Shown here piece by piece: positions 45,535 to 53,731 of a stretch of DNA of 64,000 nucleotides; the stretch's first letter is position 1, and every line of letters starts with the position of its first letter. The notes beneath the pieces are model-generated. The model was not told the origin of the DNA. It made no database searches and saw only the letters and a list, made by a program, of their open reading frames with translations. This stretch comes from Bacteroidota bacterium (GTDB lineage Bacteria; Bacteroidota; Bacteroidia; J057; JADKCL01): NCBI GenBank assembly GCA_016718825.1, contig JADKCL010000065.1, forward strand, positions 186,001-250,000, written 5' to 3'. Both the position numbers and the translations under genes were made by a program.

Positions 45535-47355
45535 ATGGGACTCTTCGACGGAATCAATAATCCTTGGGCACCTGGAGGTCAAATGGCCTCTAGGTTGCCT
45601 TGGGCACAGGCAGGCCACAGCTATGGCTGGGGACATGGAAATGAGTTCTTCCACCCCAAGACCAAGGAGCAAATCCAGGAGGAGGCCTTGATGCAATTGG
45701 CGGTGCTGGCTGTGGTTTTGGTGGCGCCCGCGTTGGTGGGTGCTGGCGGGGGCGCAGGTGCTGGTGGCAGCCTTGGAAGTGGTGCTGGGACGGCTGGTGG
45801 CAGCCTTGGATCTGGTGGCGGCATCGGCGGCAGTGTCGGTGCAGGGATGGGAACATCTGCGGAGGCGGCCGGTGGCATACTCACGCAAGCGGAGGCAGTG
45901 TCTGGCTTCGTGGACACGACCTTGTCGGCGGCGCCATTGGTGCCTGCTGCAGGTGCAGGATCAGGCGCTGCGGCGGCATCCGGTGGCGGGGGAGCCTTGG
46001 CTGGGGTGCTGGGTGTTGCCCAGGTTTTGATGCCGTTTTTGCAGGGGGATTCCCGGCGGGTGCTACAAAAGGCGGCGGCAATGGGCGAGGAGGAACTGAA
46101 CCGCGGCTTGCATCAGCTTTCAAGGCCGGGTACACAGCGCGTAGAGTTGCTGGAAGAGGGGCTCGGCCGCCTCGGCGGATCGCCCGTGGATCGGATGACG
46201 CCTCGGAGATTGGGGATGCGGCAGGACTTGCCGTTCCATGAATCTGTACCGATGTTGGTGGAGTTGAAGGAGGAGATCCGGCGGCGGCCAAGACTGCAGG
46301 CAGAGTTGCGGAAGGTCATGCGGGAGAATTGTTGTGCGCCGGTGTTGACGGTGCAGGCAACTGGGGAGGTTCGATCGGTCATGAAGCGGCAGATTGGGGG
46401 GCCTTTGAATCCTTGGGAATATAGCAATTCACCGACCCCTATGGCAGAGCTGCCAAGAAAGGTAAATCTTATTGAACATGGAGAGAAGCTCACCTTTGAA
46501 GACGGAGAAATGGAGGCCTGGTTTTGGAATGTTTATTTTCCAGCGATGTCCAAAGAAGATAAAGATACTATCTTGAAGCTTAGTAATAGCTGCACTACAA
46601 GGTACCATGTAAGTTTCAACGATCTTCCCGCCAAAGGAGAAGAAGGCGGTACAATCTTTAATTTTGATCTGAATCGAATTGATCTGCTAATTTCAAAGAA
46701 ATACCTAGACTATTTAGATTCAAAGGGAAAAGTTGACTATTCCCAGACCGTAGCTATTTTGGGTGACGAGTTTCAGCATTGTCTTCAATTTGAAACTGGA
46801 GAAATGGCATACATTGAAACTACAATTTCCACTGGCAAAAAGGAGGCAATCCCGGTGGGTTATGATGTAGCGGATGAGATCGAATCCCAAGACGGAGGAC
46901 TTAGGGCGACAGAAGCTTATATTCGAAATGTGATTCTTAAAGATGAAAAATCAAGAGGCGAGTTTTTAACTACGAAGGAAGGCAGAGTGAATGGATATTT
47001 GTTGTTGAATCCCAATCAAGATAATCCAAGCACTGGCTTATCATTTCAGTACATGAAGGAAGTTAGGAACCCATTCCCTACCACGGTAAGGCAACTAACC
47101 CCAAAAGAGTTTCTCCTCAAGTACCGATATTCTGCTGCTTATTTCAAGCTCGGGGAATTTAAGGAAGGTGTGAAATCAACGCTGGCGTATGCCACCTCCA
47201 ATGATTCTGAAAAGTACCCAATGCTGGTTCTGAACAAAGTTGATAAGTTTGTCTTGGGAAGGAGAATGCCAGAAACGTCCGATCGCATTGTCACCGGAAT
47301 TGTTTGGGTTAGATCGCCAAGTGATTGTACTCGAATTCTTGAACTCCAACGATGA
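45535..47355 (+). CDS. Polymorphic effector 3 with a zincin-like EFxH motif
   Basis: A 606-residue protein. Its first ~30 residues equal effector 2 (MGLFDGINNPWAPGGQMASR), but from YGWGHGNEFFHPKTKEQIQ on it follows effectors 1 and 4 (EEALMQLAVLAVVLVAPALV), i.e. a mosaic. Shared module to about residue 300 (PFLQGDSRRVLQKAAAMGEE, VPMLVELKEEIRRRP). The ~300-residue tail has AILGDEFQHCLQFETGE, resembling HExxHxxQ metalloprotease helices with the first His replaced by Asp, and a downstream acidic DEIESQDGG. Catalysis is therefore uncertain. The ATG of its exported partner overlaps its stop (ATGA). Confidence 0.68.
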   Translation: MGLFDGINNPWAPGGQMASRLPWAQAGHSYGWGHGNEFFHPKTKEQIQEEALMQLAVLAVVLVAPALVGAGGGAGAGGSLGSGAGTAGGSLGSGGGIGGSVGAGMGTSAEAAGGILTQAEAVSGFVDTTLSAAPLVPAAGAGSGAAAASGGGGALAGVLGVAQVLMPFLQGDSRRVLQKAAAMGEEELNRGLHQLSRPGTQRVELLEEGLGRLGGSPVDRMTPRRLGMRQDLPFHESVPMLVELKEEIRRRPRLQAELRKVMRENCCAPVLTVQATGEVRSVMKRQIGGPLNPWEYSNSPTPMAELPRKVNLIEHGEKLTFEDGEMEAWFWNVYFPAMSKEDKDTILKLSNSCTTRYHVSFNDLPAKGEEGGTIFNFDLNRIDLLISKKYLDYLDSKGKVDYSQTVAILGDEFQHCLQFETGEMAYIETTISTGKKEAIPVGYDVADEIESQDGGLRATEAYIRNVILKDEKSRGEFLTTKEGRVNGYLLLNPNQDNPSTGLSFQYMKEVRNPFPTTVRQLTPKEFLLKYRYSAAYFKLGEFKEGVKSTLAYATSNDSEKYPMLVLNKVDKFVLGRRMPETSDRIVTGIVWVRSPSDCTRILELQR

Positions 47356-47927
47356 TGATTATGTTACGCTTTGCATGGTTATCATTCTTGGTTGTATCAA
47401 TTTCTCAGGTCACCACCGCCCAATCCCACTTGGAGTTTGTTGCGGATTCCTTCGGTGTTGCGACTCCGCAAGTATTGTGGGGAATGGACACTGACGCTCG
47501 AATTGTTGCAAGGCTCGATACAGTTGTTTTAGAGGTTGGCCCAAGGCCAATGTTTCAATTGACATGTGATAAATTATTCATTATCAATTCTTACGCATTC
47601 GGCTCTGAGCTGGGACGAACAACCAATATTGCATTTGCATTTTTTGAAGTAAGTTCAGATGGGATTCAGCTTAAGGAATTTTATTCGACAAAGATGAATC
47701 ATGCTGACGATACCCCGTCCTATTTCGAATTGGAGCAAAGTGGGGATTTTCTCGTTTTCTCACATCACAGTCGGGGCTCATCCTTTGTGCGCCAGTACAA
47801 AATTGAATTGACCTCCTATGAACGAGGTGATATTGAGCTTATTTGTAAGGAATTTCAGCGATGGCACAAGCTTTTCAGGAATTCCAAGCTGAACAGCCCA
47901 AGGGCGATATGTGTCGACGGTCTTTGA
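47352..47927 (+). CDS. Exported putative immunity protein of effector 3
   Basis: Starts ATGATGATTATG overlapping the effector stop, so it is translationally coupled. MMIMLRFAWLSFLVVSISQV ..TTAQ is a Sec signal peptide. The 165-residue mature part is beta-rich (ARLDTVVLEVGPRPMFQL, FELEQSGDFLVFSHHSRG) and unlike family A partners. Predicted periplasmic; the specific immunity role is inferred only from gene arrangement. Confidence 0.62.
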   Translation: MMIMLRFAWLSFLVVSISQVTTAQSHLEFVADSFGVATPQVLWGMDTDARIVARLDTVVLEVGPRPMFQLTCDKLFIINSYAFGSELGRTTNIAFAFFEVSSDGIQLKEFYSTKMNHADDTPSYFELEQSGDFLVFSHHSRGSSFVRQYKIELTSYERGDIELICKEFQRWHKLFRNSKLNSPRAICVDGL

Positions 47928-48024
47928 AGGGAAATGCCGAATCGTCCTTATCTGGTTCAAGATCTTTTTACTAATTGTCACTTGAAAACAAAGGTTTTCT
48001 ACAACATTTAAAATAGAGGCAACG

Positions 48025-49716
48025 ATGGGATACTTTGAGGACATCCAAAATCCATGGTCTCCAGGGGGGCAGATGTCTCCCCGGATGCCTTGGGCGCAGC
48101 CCGGCCTGAACTATGGCTGGGGACATGGAAATGAGTTCTTCCACCCCAAGACCAAGGAGCAAATCCAGGAGGAGGCCTTGATGCAATTGGCGGTGCTGGC
48201 TGTGGTTTTGGTGGCGCCCGCATTGGTGGGTGCTGGCGGGGGCGCAGGTGCTGGTGGAAGCCTTGGAAGTGGTGCTGGGACGGCTGGTGGCAGCCTTGGA
48301 TCTGGTGGCGGCATCGGCAGCAGTGTCGGTGCAGGCATGGGAACATCTGCTGAGGCGGCCGGTGGCATGCTCACGCAAGCGGAGGCAGTGTCTGGCTTGG
48401 TGGACTCGACTTTGATGGCAGCGCCTATGGTGCCTGCTGCAGGTGCAGGAGCTGCTGCGGCATCAGGTGGCGGGGGAGCCTTGGCTGGGGTGCTGGGTGC
48501 GATGCAGGCCTTACGGCCGTTTTTGCAGGGGGATTCGGGGCGGGTGCTTAGGTCCGCCGCACAAAAAGGACCTGAACATTTGAACCGTGAGCTCCATCGA
48601 CGCACCAAGGATTGTGACTGCCCGCCCAAACCCAAGTTCAGGACAGAAGATTGGCAACACAAATATGAGGATTGTGGTTGCAAAAGCGGGGATTCGAAAA
48701 GTGGTGCCAACCATAGCCATCTCAATTTGGATGGCAAGCCCCATGATGCAGTGCCAGCGCTTGAAAACGTGATCGATATGCTCAGGAAGGATATCAGTTT
48801 GCAAAACGAACTTCGTAAAGTGGATCATTGTTGTACAACTTCTCTAAGCGCGGGCGCCCAGCGGAAACTCATGAAAGGGATCGGGGAGAGTTTGCCTTTG
48901 AGTAGGAGTGGGATCAAGGCTTTAGAGGGGGTGATGGATTTTTCGGTCCCAAACGACCTGTCGGAATCAACACGCCGGTCAGGCTTTAATATCAAAAAGT
49001 ACTCTGGATTTGTAGGATCTATTATCGAAAGATATTTTGATTATTTGCTGATCACGAATAGTGTAATGCAGAAATATCTAAATCCATATCGAAACGGTGC
49101 TGATTTTGATGCGATGTATGAACTAAGATTTGACGAACTTGGTGACCGGAAAGAATCTGCAAATACCGTTCATTTATTTGTTAGCCGAGGCGTGCCTTGG
49201 AAGGATATTGACTTTGCAAGAACCACATTTGAATCAAGGTGCAAAGCCTTTCGACCTCCCAATGAGGCAATGGAACCGATGAGCGCAAATGATAATTTTC
49301 TTATACGAACGGACCTTGCGATTGCACGAACGGTTATTCATGAGGCAATTCATGCATATCTAGGTTGGAAAACGGATCACGATGAGTGGTTCAAAGCAGA
49401 GTTGGTCAACGATTACGATGGAGATGAGCATGAATATATGGCATCAAAGCTTCGAGATGTGCTCATCGAAGGCATGAAAGAATTTGCAAATGACGCAGGC
49501 GTTGATGGCCTATCGGATCATGATTTCGATATTCTAAGTTGGGTAGGTCTGCAGCAAACCAATGAATACCAAAAGCAATTCCCTACGTTAGAGGATCGAG
49601 AACGTCATTCCCTAGAAGTAATCAAACTGGAATTTTCCAATAATGGCTTTGGAGACGTTAGTTCTAACTCATACAGGGCGAAACGGGCTTATCTTCTTAA
49701 AAAGTGTCCTGAATAA
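48025..49716 (+). CDS. Polymorphic effector 4: predicted zinc metallopeptidase tail
   Basis: A 563-residue protein. The shared module (MGYFEDIQNPWSPGGQMSPR .. LAVLAVVLVAPALVGAGGG .. PFLQGDSGRVLRSAAQKGPE) is almost identical to effector 1 for the first ~140 residues. The tail contains IARTVIHEAIHAYLGWKTDH, a classic HExxH zincin helix, with EHEYMASKLRDVLIEGMKEF about 35 residues later supplying a candidate third ligand Glu. Two Cys-rich patches (KDCDCPPKPKF, EDCGCKSGD) lie between module and tail. No module promoter precedes it; it lies 97 bp after the previous partner gene. Likely a proteolytic effector. Confidence 0.75.
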   Translation: MGYFEDIQNPWSPGGQMSPRMPWAQPGLNYGWGHGNEFFHPKTKEQIQEEALMQLAVLAVVLVAPALVGAGGGAGAGGSLGSGAGTAGGSLGSGGGIGSSVGAGMGTSAEAAGGMLTQAEAVSGLVDSTLMAAPMVPAAGAGAAAASGGGGALAGVLGAMQALRPFLQGDSGRVLRSAAQKGPEHLNRELHRRTKDCDCPPKPKFRTEDWQHKYEDCGCKSGDSKSGANHSHLNLDGKPHDAVPALENVIDMLRKDISLQNELRKVDHCCTTSLSAGAQRKLMKGIGESLPLSRSGIKALEGVMDFSVPNDLSESTRRSGFNIKKYSGFVGSIIERYFDYLLITNSVMQKYLNPYRNGADFDAMYELRFDELGDRKESANTVHLFVSRGVPWKDIDFARTTFESRCKAFRPPNEAMEPMSANDNFLIRTDLAIARTVIHEAIHAYLGWKTDHDEWFKAELVNDYDGDEHEYMASKLRDVLIEGMKEFANDAGVDGLSDHDFDILSWVGLQQTNEYQKQFPTLEDRERHSLEVIKLEFSNNGFGDVSSNSYRAKRAYLLKKCPE

Positions 49717-49727
49717 TTTGTCGGGTT

Positions 49728-50366
49728 ATGATGATCGAATTTTTTGCTTTGGCGTTCAATCGAAGTCTATTGTCGGCCGTGACGATAATTTTTGTGGTAC
49801 TTGGAAATTCACATTGCCAAACGAAGTCAATCGAATATCAGCTTTATCAAGGCAAAAGATTGGATGAAAAGGTCATCCGGACTTATCTGCAAGATTCCAT
49901 GTGGGTGGACAGTGTGTTTCTAGCAAGTGATAAGCGCTTTTCTTATTGTGATACTTTTGAAGTTGACAATGGTATTTGGTATCAACATTTTCACGGAGTT
50001 AGAAGTGTCTTTTTTTCTAAGGAGTACTTTAATCTAGGGAAGGCCACCTGCCGATATGCTCACCTTGATAGCTCCATATACTTGGGATTCAACCACTATG
50101 AGTTGGTTCCTGATTCCCAAATTGACACTCTTGTTTCTGGTCATCAACTTTATGCGTTTTATGTCTATGCAAATAGTAATGGTTTCCGAAAATGCATTGA
50201 AAATATCTATTTTGATCCCCAAATTGGAATTGTCCGGCATTTCGTCTTGTTCGGCCACGATGTACGACTTCGACAGTTTATTGTGAATCAAAAAACGACT
50301 ATTGAATACCAATGGAAAAGCGAAAATTTGCCGATAGATATATTGGGCAGAAGGAAAAGTGATTGA
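49728..50366 (+). CDS. Exported putative immunity protein of effector 4
   Basis: Begins 11 bp after the effector stop. The N-terminus MMIEFFALAFNRSLLSAVTI .. VLGNSHCQ is a signal peptide, with a Cys near the cleavage site that could be a lipobox (GNSHC is weak). The mature 180 residues are aromatic-rich and beta-like (GIWYQHFHGVRSVFFSKEYF). No family recognised. Proposed to protect against the HExxH effector; inference from position and export only. Confidence 0.6.
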   Translation: MMIEFFALAFNRSLLSAVTIIFVVLGNSHCQTKSIEYQLYQGKRLDEKVIRTYLQDSMWVDSVFLASDKRFSYCDTFEVDNGIWYQHFHGVRSVFFSKEYFNLGKATCRYAHLDSSIYLGFNHYELVPDSQIDTLVSGHQLYAFYVYANSNGFRKCIENIYFDPQIGIVRHFVLFGHDVRLRQFIVNQKTTIEYQWKSENLPIDILGRRKSD

Positions 50367-50379
50367 TCAGAGGATGCAC

Positions 50380-50671
50380 AATTCTGCTCAATACAATGTG
50401 AAACTCTTAGAAGTGAACAATGTTGCATTTGGTAGTTGCCTTTGAATTGGGGATTAGTCTTGAGCCATCTGATCCTGAGCTGAAAGCTGCGTATGACACC
50501 TATAAAATTAGCAATCATACTGAGGACGATGAAGAAAAATTGACTGATGGTATTCGGAAATGGAAGAAAGGGACAATAAGAGCAACCGGATTGCCTGCAA
50601 TTGAACACTGCCGACGGAAAGGTGAAATGTATAGGGCGCAATATTTACGTGATCATCAGGTACAACATTGA
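50380..50671 (+). pseudogene. Orphan C-terminal tail of an effector 1 homologue
   Basis: LHLVVAFELGISLEPSDPEL .. IRATGLPAIEHCRRKGEMYR aligns with the last ~75 residues of effector 1 (KIVVASELKIPYES .. IIKDTGLPALEHYKLMGERI). A frameshift near 50420 separates a few more upstream matching codons (VKLLEVNN). No shared N-terminal module is present. It immediately precedes a family A partner gene, as in the effector 1 locus. Confidence 0.7.
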
Positions 50672-50678
50672 AAAAAAG

Positions 50679-51128
50679 ATGGGTTTGAACACTGGATCAA
50701 TCGCTATTTGGATGGTCTTTGCCGTTTTGGGTACTTGTCTGAACTTGGGAGGTGGTGTATTCGCACAAAATCAATCGTGCCTCGCGAATAATGCCGCCAT
50801 AGACTATCTCTTTGGCTATCAGAGCCCACATGATACCATCGATGCTGAAGGGAAATGGGATGTTGTAGGATATACAAAATTAATTGTGATGGTGAGGCTG
50901 GATGCTGGGGAAAAGAAATGTCTCTCTCGGCTTAACCGGGAACAAATACTGAGATTGCTTCGTAACCCTTTGAATGACTATGCGATGAATCTTATTCTCT
51001 ACGATTATTTTGACCTTGATGCAGGATACTTGGGACAACTGAATTTAAAGGATTGGAAAAAACAACAAAAAGCATTGGATATTCACTATGGGAAGCAAAC
51101 GCTTAGGCGTCATCCACTAAACTATTAA
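50679..51128 (+). CDS. Exported putative immunity protein, family A member 4
   Basis: ATG eight bases after the tail fragment's stop. Signal peptide MGLNTGSIAIWMVFAVLGTC .. GGGVFAQ. The C-terminal signature MNLILYDYFDLDAGYLGQLN plus DWKKQQKALDIHYGKQTL matches members 1-3. 149 residues. The tail-plus-partner pair reproduces the effector 1 arrangement, supporting recognition between this protein family and that tail type. Confidence 0.68.
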   Translation: MGLNTGSIAIWMVFAVLGTCLNLGGGVFAQNQSCLANNAAIDYLFGYQSPHDTIDAEGKWDVVGYTKLIVMVRLDAGEKKCLSRLNREQILRLLRNPLNDYAMNLILYDYFDLDAGYLGQLNLKDWKKQQKALDIHYGKQTLRRHPLNY

Positions 51129-51321
51129 TCGACAGCGGCGACAGTAGGCAGCCTCATGCTGGATAAGCAGTCGAATCCCTGTATCAAGATATCATCATAT
51201 GTGAATTTCATCGAGGGCCAATTTAGTAAAATCAGCCCGTCGCGCCCTTGAGAATTGCAGTCAAATTGGCGGTGCATCGGATGATCTGCGCATCCTCAGT
51301 CGAAAAAAGCTAGGAAGTCCT

Positions 51322-52599
51322 TCAAAACCAAACCCCAAGCGCGGTGATTCCTTCGAGGCGGTAATGGTGGAATTCGCCTTTCCAATAGAAAATGTCCTCC
51401 AATTCTGTCGTTTGCAGGTACCTGCTTTCCAGCCGCAAATAGGCATTGGGAAGGGGTTTGAATTCGATTCCTAACGTTCCCGCGACAAGGTTGATGCCTA
51501 CCAGTTGGTGGTTGGAATTTTCGACGGGACCCGTCAGGATTTCGTCGCTGTCCTCAAAAAATTCACCTCGCGCATAGATGCCAAAATGCTCGAATTTGTA
51601 TTTCGCAAGGAGGATCCCACTGTAGATGAATGCCATTGCCGTGCTATCCGCCAACCCTGAATTCGTCTGCATTCCGAAATTGAATTCGGCACCGAAATCC
51701 ACCTTTTCCCCGCGGTAGACATAGTAGATATCATTGTAGAGTCTGTTTTTTGCCACCATTCCGTCTGTGGCCTCGTTCGAGAAAATCGAATTCAGCGTGA
51801 CAGCCGCCTTCGGACCAAAAACATAGATTGCAGAGGCGCCAAAGGCTTTGTTGCGGTTGTTTTCGATGAAATTGTTGAATCCGTTGAATGCCTGCACCTG
51901 CAGCGTCAATTTCTCCGAGGCCAGGAAACTGAGCTTCGCCCCACTCAGAAAATAAGGCTCGAAATAGGTGGTGACCGCAATGCTTGTGGTCACGTTTTCA
52001 CGCGGTTGAATGCTCTCCATGCCGATATGCGTGCGAAAAAAGCCGGCATCGAGCCAGATTTTAGGATGAAAACGCAACCCGATATTGGCCTCCTGAATCA
52101 TGTTCAATCGTGGATCCCAACTGCTCAGTGGAATGTCTCCGAATTGCAGGCCAAGATTACCCCTTGCCTTGTTGCTCGAATACTGCGCTGAGAGATAGAG
52201 CATATTGAGCCCGAATTGGCGGTTGCGCGGGGCTGACGTCGGAAATTTTTGGAATTCGGTGCCGGTCGAATCGCTGTAAAGGGCAAAATAGGCCTCCCCG
52301 AATCCGCCGATTTTGAATTTGGATTCGGTGGAATCTCCCTCAGGAAGCGATTGATAGAGGTAAAAGGTCTGCTTTTCGTAAATGTTGATCTTGTGACTGT
52401 TGGCTGCCGTCTGCATTTCCAGCATTTTCAGCCGTGCCTCGAGTTTGTGAAGCCGCGTGCTGTCTGCTTGTGCGAATGCAGGGGCCTGGGAAATGAAAAC
52501 CAAAGAGCCCAAAAGGCATGCGACGAGGATCGGCCAATTCAATTTTGCCCCACCGTGTCGTGAGGGAAAGGCGTCGCCGATTTGATTCCCCGAATGCAT
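51322..52599 (-). CDS. Putative OmpL-like beta-barrel porin
   Basis: Outer-membrane porin of the OmpL-like (porin-2) kind. Signal segment WPILVACLLGSLVFISQAPA with cleavage at FAQA; a short coiled-coil (LHKLEARLKMLEMQTAANSH) follows, as in many Bacteroidota porins; then about 16 alternating beta-strands (FKIGGFGEAYFALYSD, RFHPKIWLDAGFFRTHIGME, HYRLEGITALGVWF) ending in a terminal Phe typical of barrel insertion signals. 425 residues. The upstream gene ends four bases before its start, indicating a two-gene operon. Confidence 0.8.
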   Translation of the reverse strand: MHSGNQIGDAFPSRHGGAKLNWPILVACLLGSLVFISQAPAFAQADSTRLHKLEARLKMLEMQTAANSHKINIYEKQTFYLYQSLPEGDSTESKFKIGGFGEAYFALYSDSTGTEFQKFPTSAPRNRQFGLNMLYLSAQYSSNKARGNLGLQFGDIPLSSWDPRLNMIQEANIGLRFHPKIWLDAGFFRTHIGMESIQPRENVTTSIAVTTYFEPYFLSGAKLSFLASEKLTLQVQAFNGFNNFIENNRNKAFGASAIYVFGPKAAVTLNSIFSNEATDGMVAKNRLYNDIYYVYRGEKVDFGAEFNFGMQTNSGLADSTAMAFIYSGILLAKYKFEHFGIYARGEFFEDSDEILTGPVENSNHQLVGINLVAGTLGIEFKPLPNAYLRLESRYLQTTELEDIFYWKGEFHHYRLEGITALGVWF

Positions 52600-52603
52600 C
52601 GAC

Positions 52604-53635
52604 TCACCTCACCGTCGCTTCCCAGGTTTTGCCCGGTGTGATCGCCGCTGGACGCGTGCGCCATTGCGCCTCCTCAATTTGTTTGCGACCTTCCAATCGC
52701 CCTTCAACTTCCGTCACCCCAAACAGCGGATAGGTTTCGCCGTCAAAGCAAAGGAATCCGCGCGCGCCTGCGATGCGTGTGCCCGCAAGCAACAGGTATT
52801 CCGTCGTTTGAAAGTCTTGCGAAATCAGCTTGAACATGGCTTGACGGCCCTCGATGCTGAAGGTTCCCTGCCATTCGGTCGGAAACTCATAAAATCCGAG
52901 GCGCTTCCAAGCCGTCGCTTCCACCTGCAAGTTTTCAGCAAGAGCCGAAACGCTATCAAGTAGGAGCGACAAGTTCATTTCGCCAGCAAGTGGCACAAAA
53001 TCCTTCGCATTTGTGCGCACCATACTCATGATGCCCGATTCGCCGACACCCACATGAAAGGCCTCGCGGTGAGATCCTTTGGCATTGGCAAAATAAAGGT
53101 CTGAGCTTCCCATACCAAGGTGCAAGTCGTCACGCATATACACTTTGCCGGTCAACTTCCGGTCCTTCCAAGTCAGGGAACCCGCACCATTGGCAATGAC
53201 CATCTGCGCATTCCGGCTTTTACTTTTGAGTGCCACCTGATCTGCGAGAACACTCAGATGCAGGTCGTTTTCATCACTGTGAACCGACATTTTGGGTTGG
53301 TAACCTGCTGCGAATTGGTATTGCCATTCGCCGCCGATGCGTTTGCCGCTGTTTTTCTGAAACGGCTTGCCGTAGGGGTTTTTGAGTTTGACCCAACCGC
53401 TGTTTTCATCATACAACCAAGCTGCCTGCGAAGCCTGCGTCCAATCCCACTTGTCGCCGCGTGATTGGGTGTTTTCCATCACAAATACGACTTTGCCTTT
53501 GGCATCTTGCCCGGCAAAGACGATAAAGCCTCGGTGACAGGACTTTCCGGCGGCATGGAGCTCCCCGCCGAACATCGACATTCCCAGAAATGTGGATAAC
53601 GCAAGCGCAAGTTGGGTGAATTTATAAAATTTCAT
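52604..53635 (-). CDS. Exported beta-rich protein of unknown function
   Basis: MKFYKFTQLALALSTFLGMS ..GGELHAAG is a Sec signal peptide; the mature ~315 residues are beta-rich (GRFIVFAGQ-like start GFIVFAGQDAKGKVVFVMEN, SLTWKDRKLTGKVYMRDDL, GEMNLSLLLDSVSALAENLQ). The strand pattern recalls lipocalin-like AttH/CrtC proteins, but this is a guess. It has a good promoter and leads the porin operon. One DnaA-box 9-mer lies inside its signal-peptide codons. Confidence 0.65.
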   Translation of the reverse strand: MKFYKFTQLALALSTFLGMSMFGGELHAAGKSCHRGFIVFAGQDAKGKVVFVMENTQSRGDKWDWTQASQAAWLYDENSGWVKLKNPYGKPFQKNSGKRIGGEWQYQFAAGYQPKMSVHSDENDLHLSVLADQVALKSKSRNAQMVIANGAGSLTWKDRKLTGKVYMRDDLHLGMGSSDLYFANAKGSHREAFHVGVGESGIMSMVRTNAKDFVPLAGEMNLSLLLDSVSALAENLQVEATAWKRLGFYEFPTEWQGTFSIEGRQAMFKLISQDFQTTEYLLLAGTRIAGARGFLCFDGETYPLFGVTEVEGRLEGRKQIEEAQWRTRPAAITPGKTWEATVR

Positions 53636-53723
53636 TGAATACGAGGAGGTTAATACTTGGCTAAACTAAGTGGCTTTGTGGATAAATGCAAGTTATCCAC
53701 ATAATTTTATACAAATGTGGATT
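53591..53723. promoter_or_regulatory. Cluster of DnaA-box 9-mers
   Basis: Three perfect TTATCCACA boxes: 53591-53599 and 53677-53685 (minus orientation, TGTGGATAA) and 53693-53701 (plus), with a two-mismatch copy at 53716-53724 and an AT-rich stretch (53701-53715) between. They overlap the promoter of the porin operon. Possible roles: DnaA-controlled promoter, DnaA titration site, or part of a replication origin. Confidence 0.55.
53661..53691 (-). promoter_or_regulatory. Promoter of the porin operon
   Basis: Minus strand: TTG (53691-53689), 20 bases, TAGTTTAG (53668-53661), 25 bases before the ATG at 53635. The spacer contains a DnaA box. Confidence 0.6.
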
Positions 53724-53731
53724 GTGGCCTT

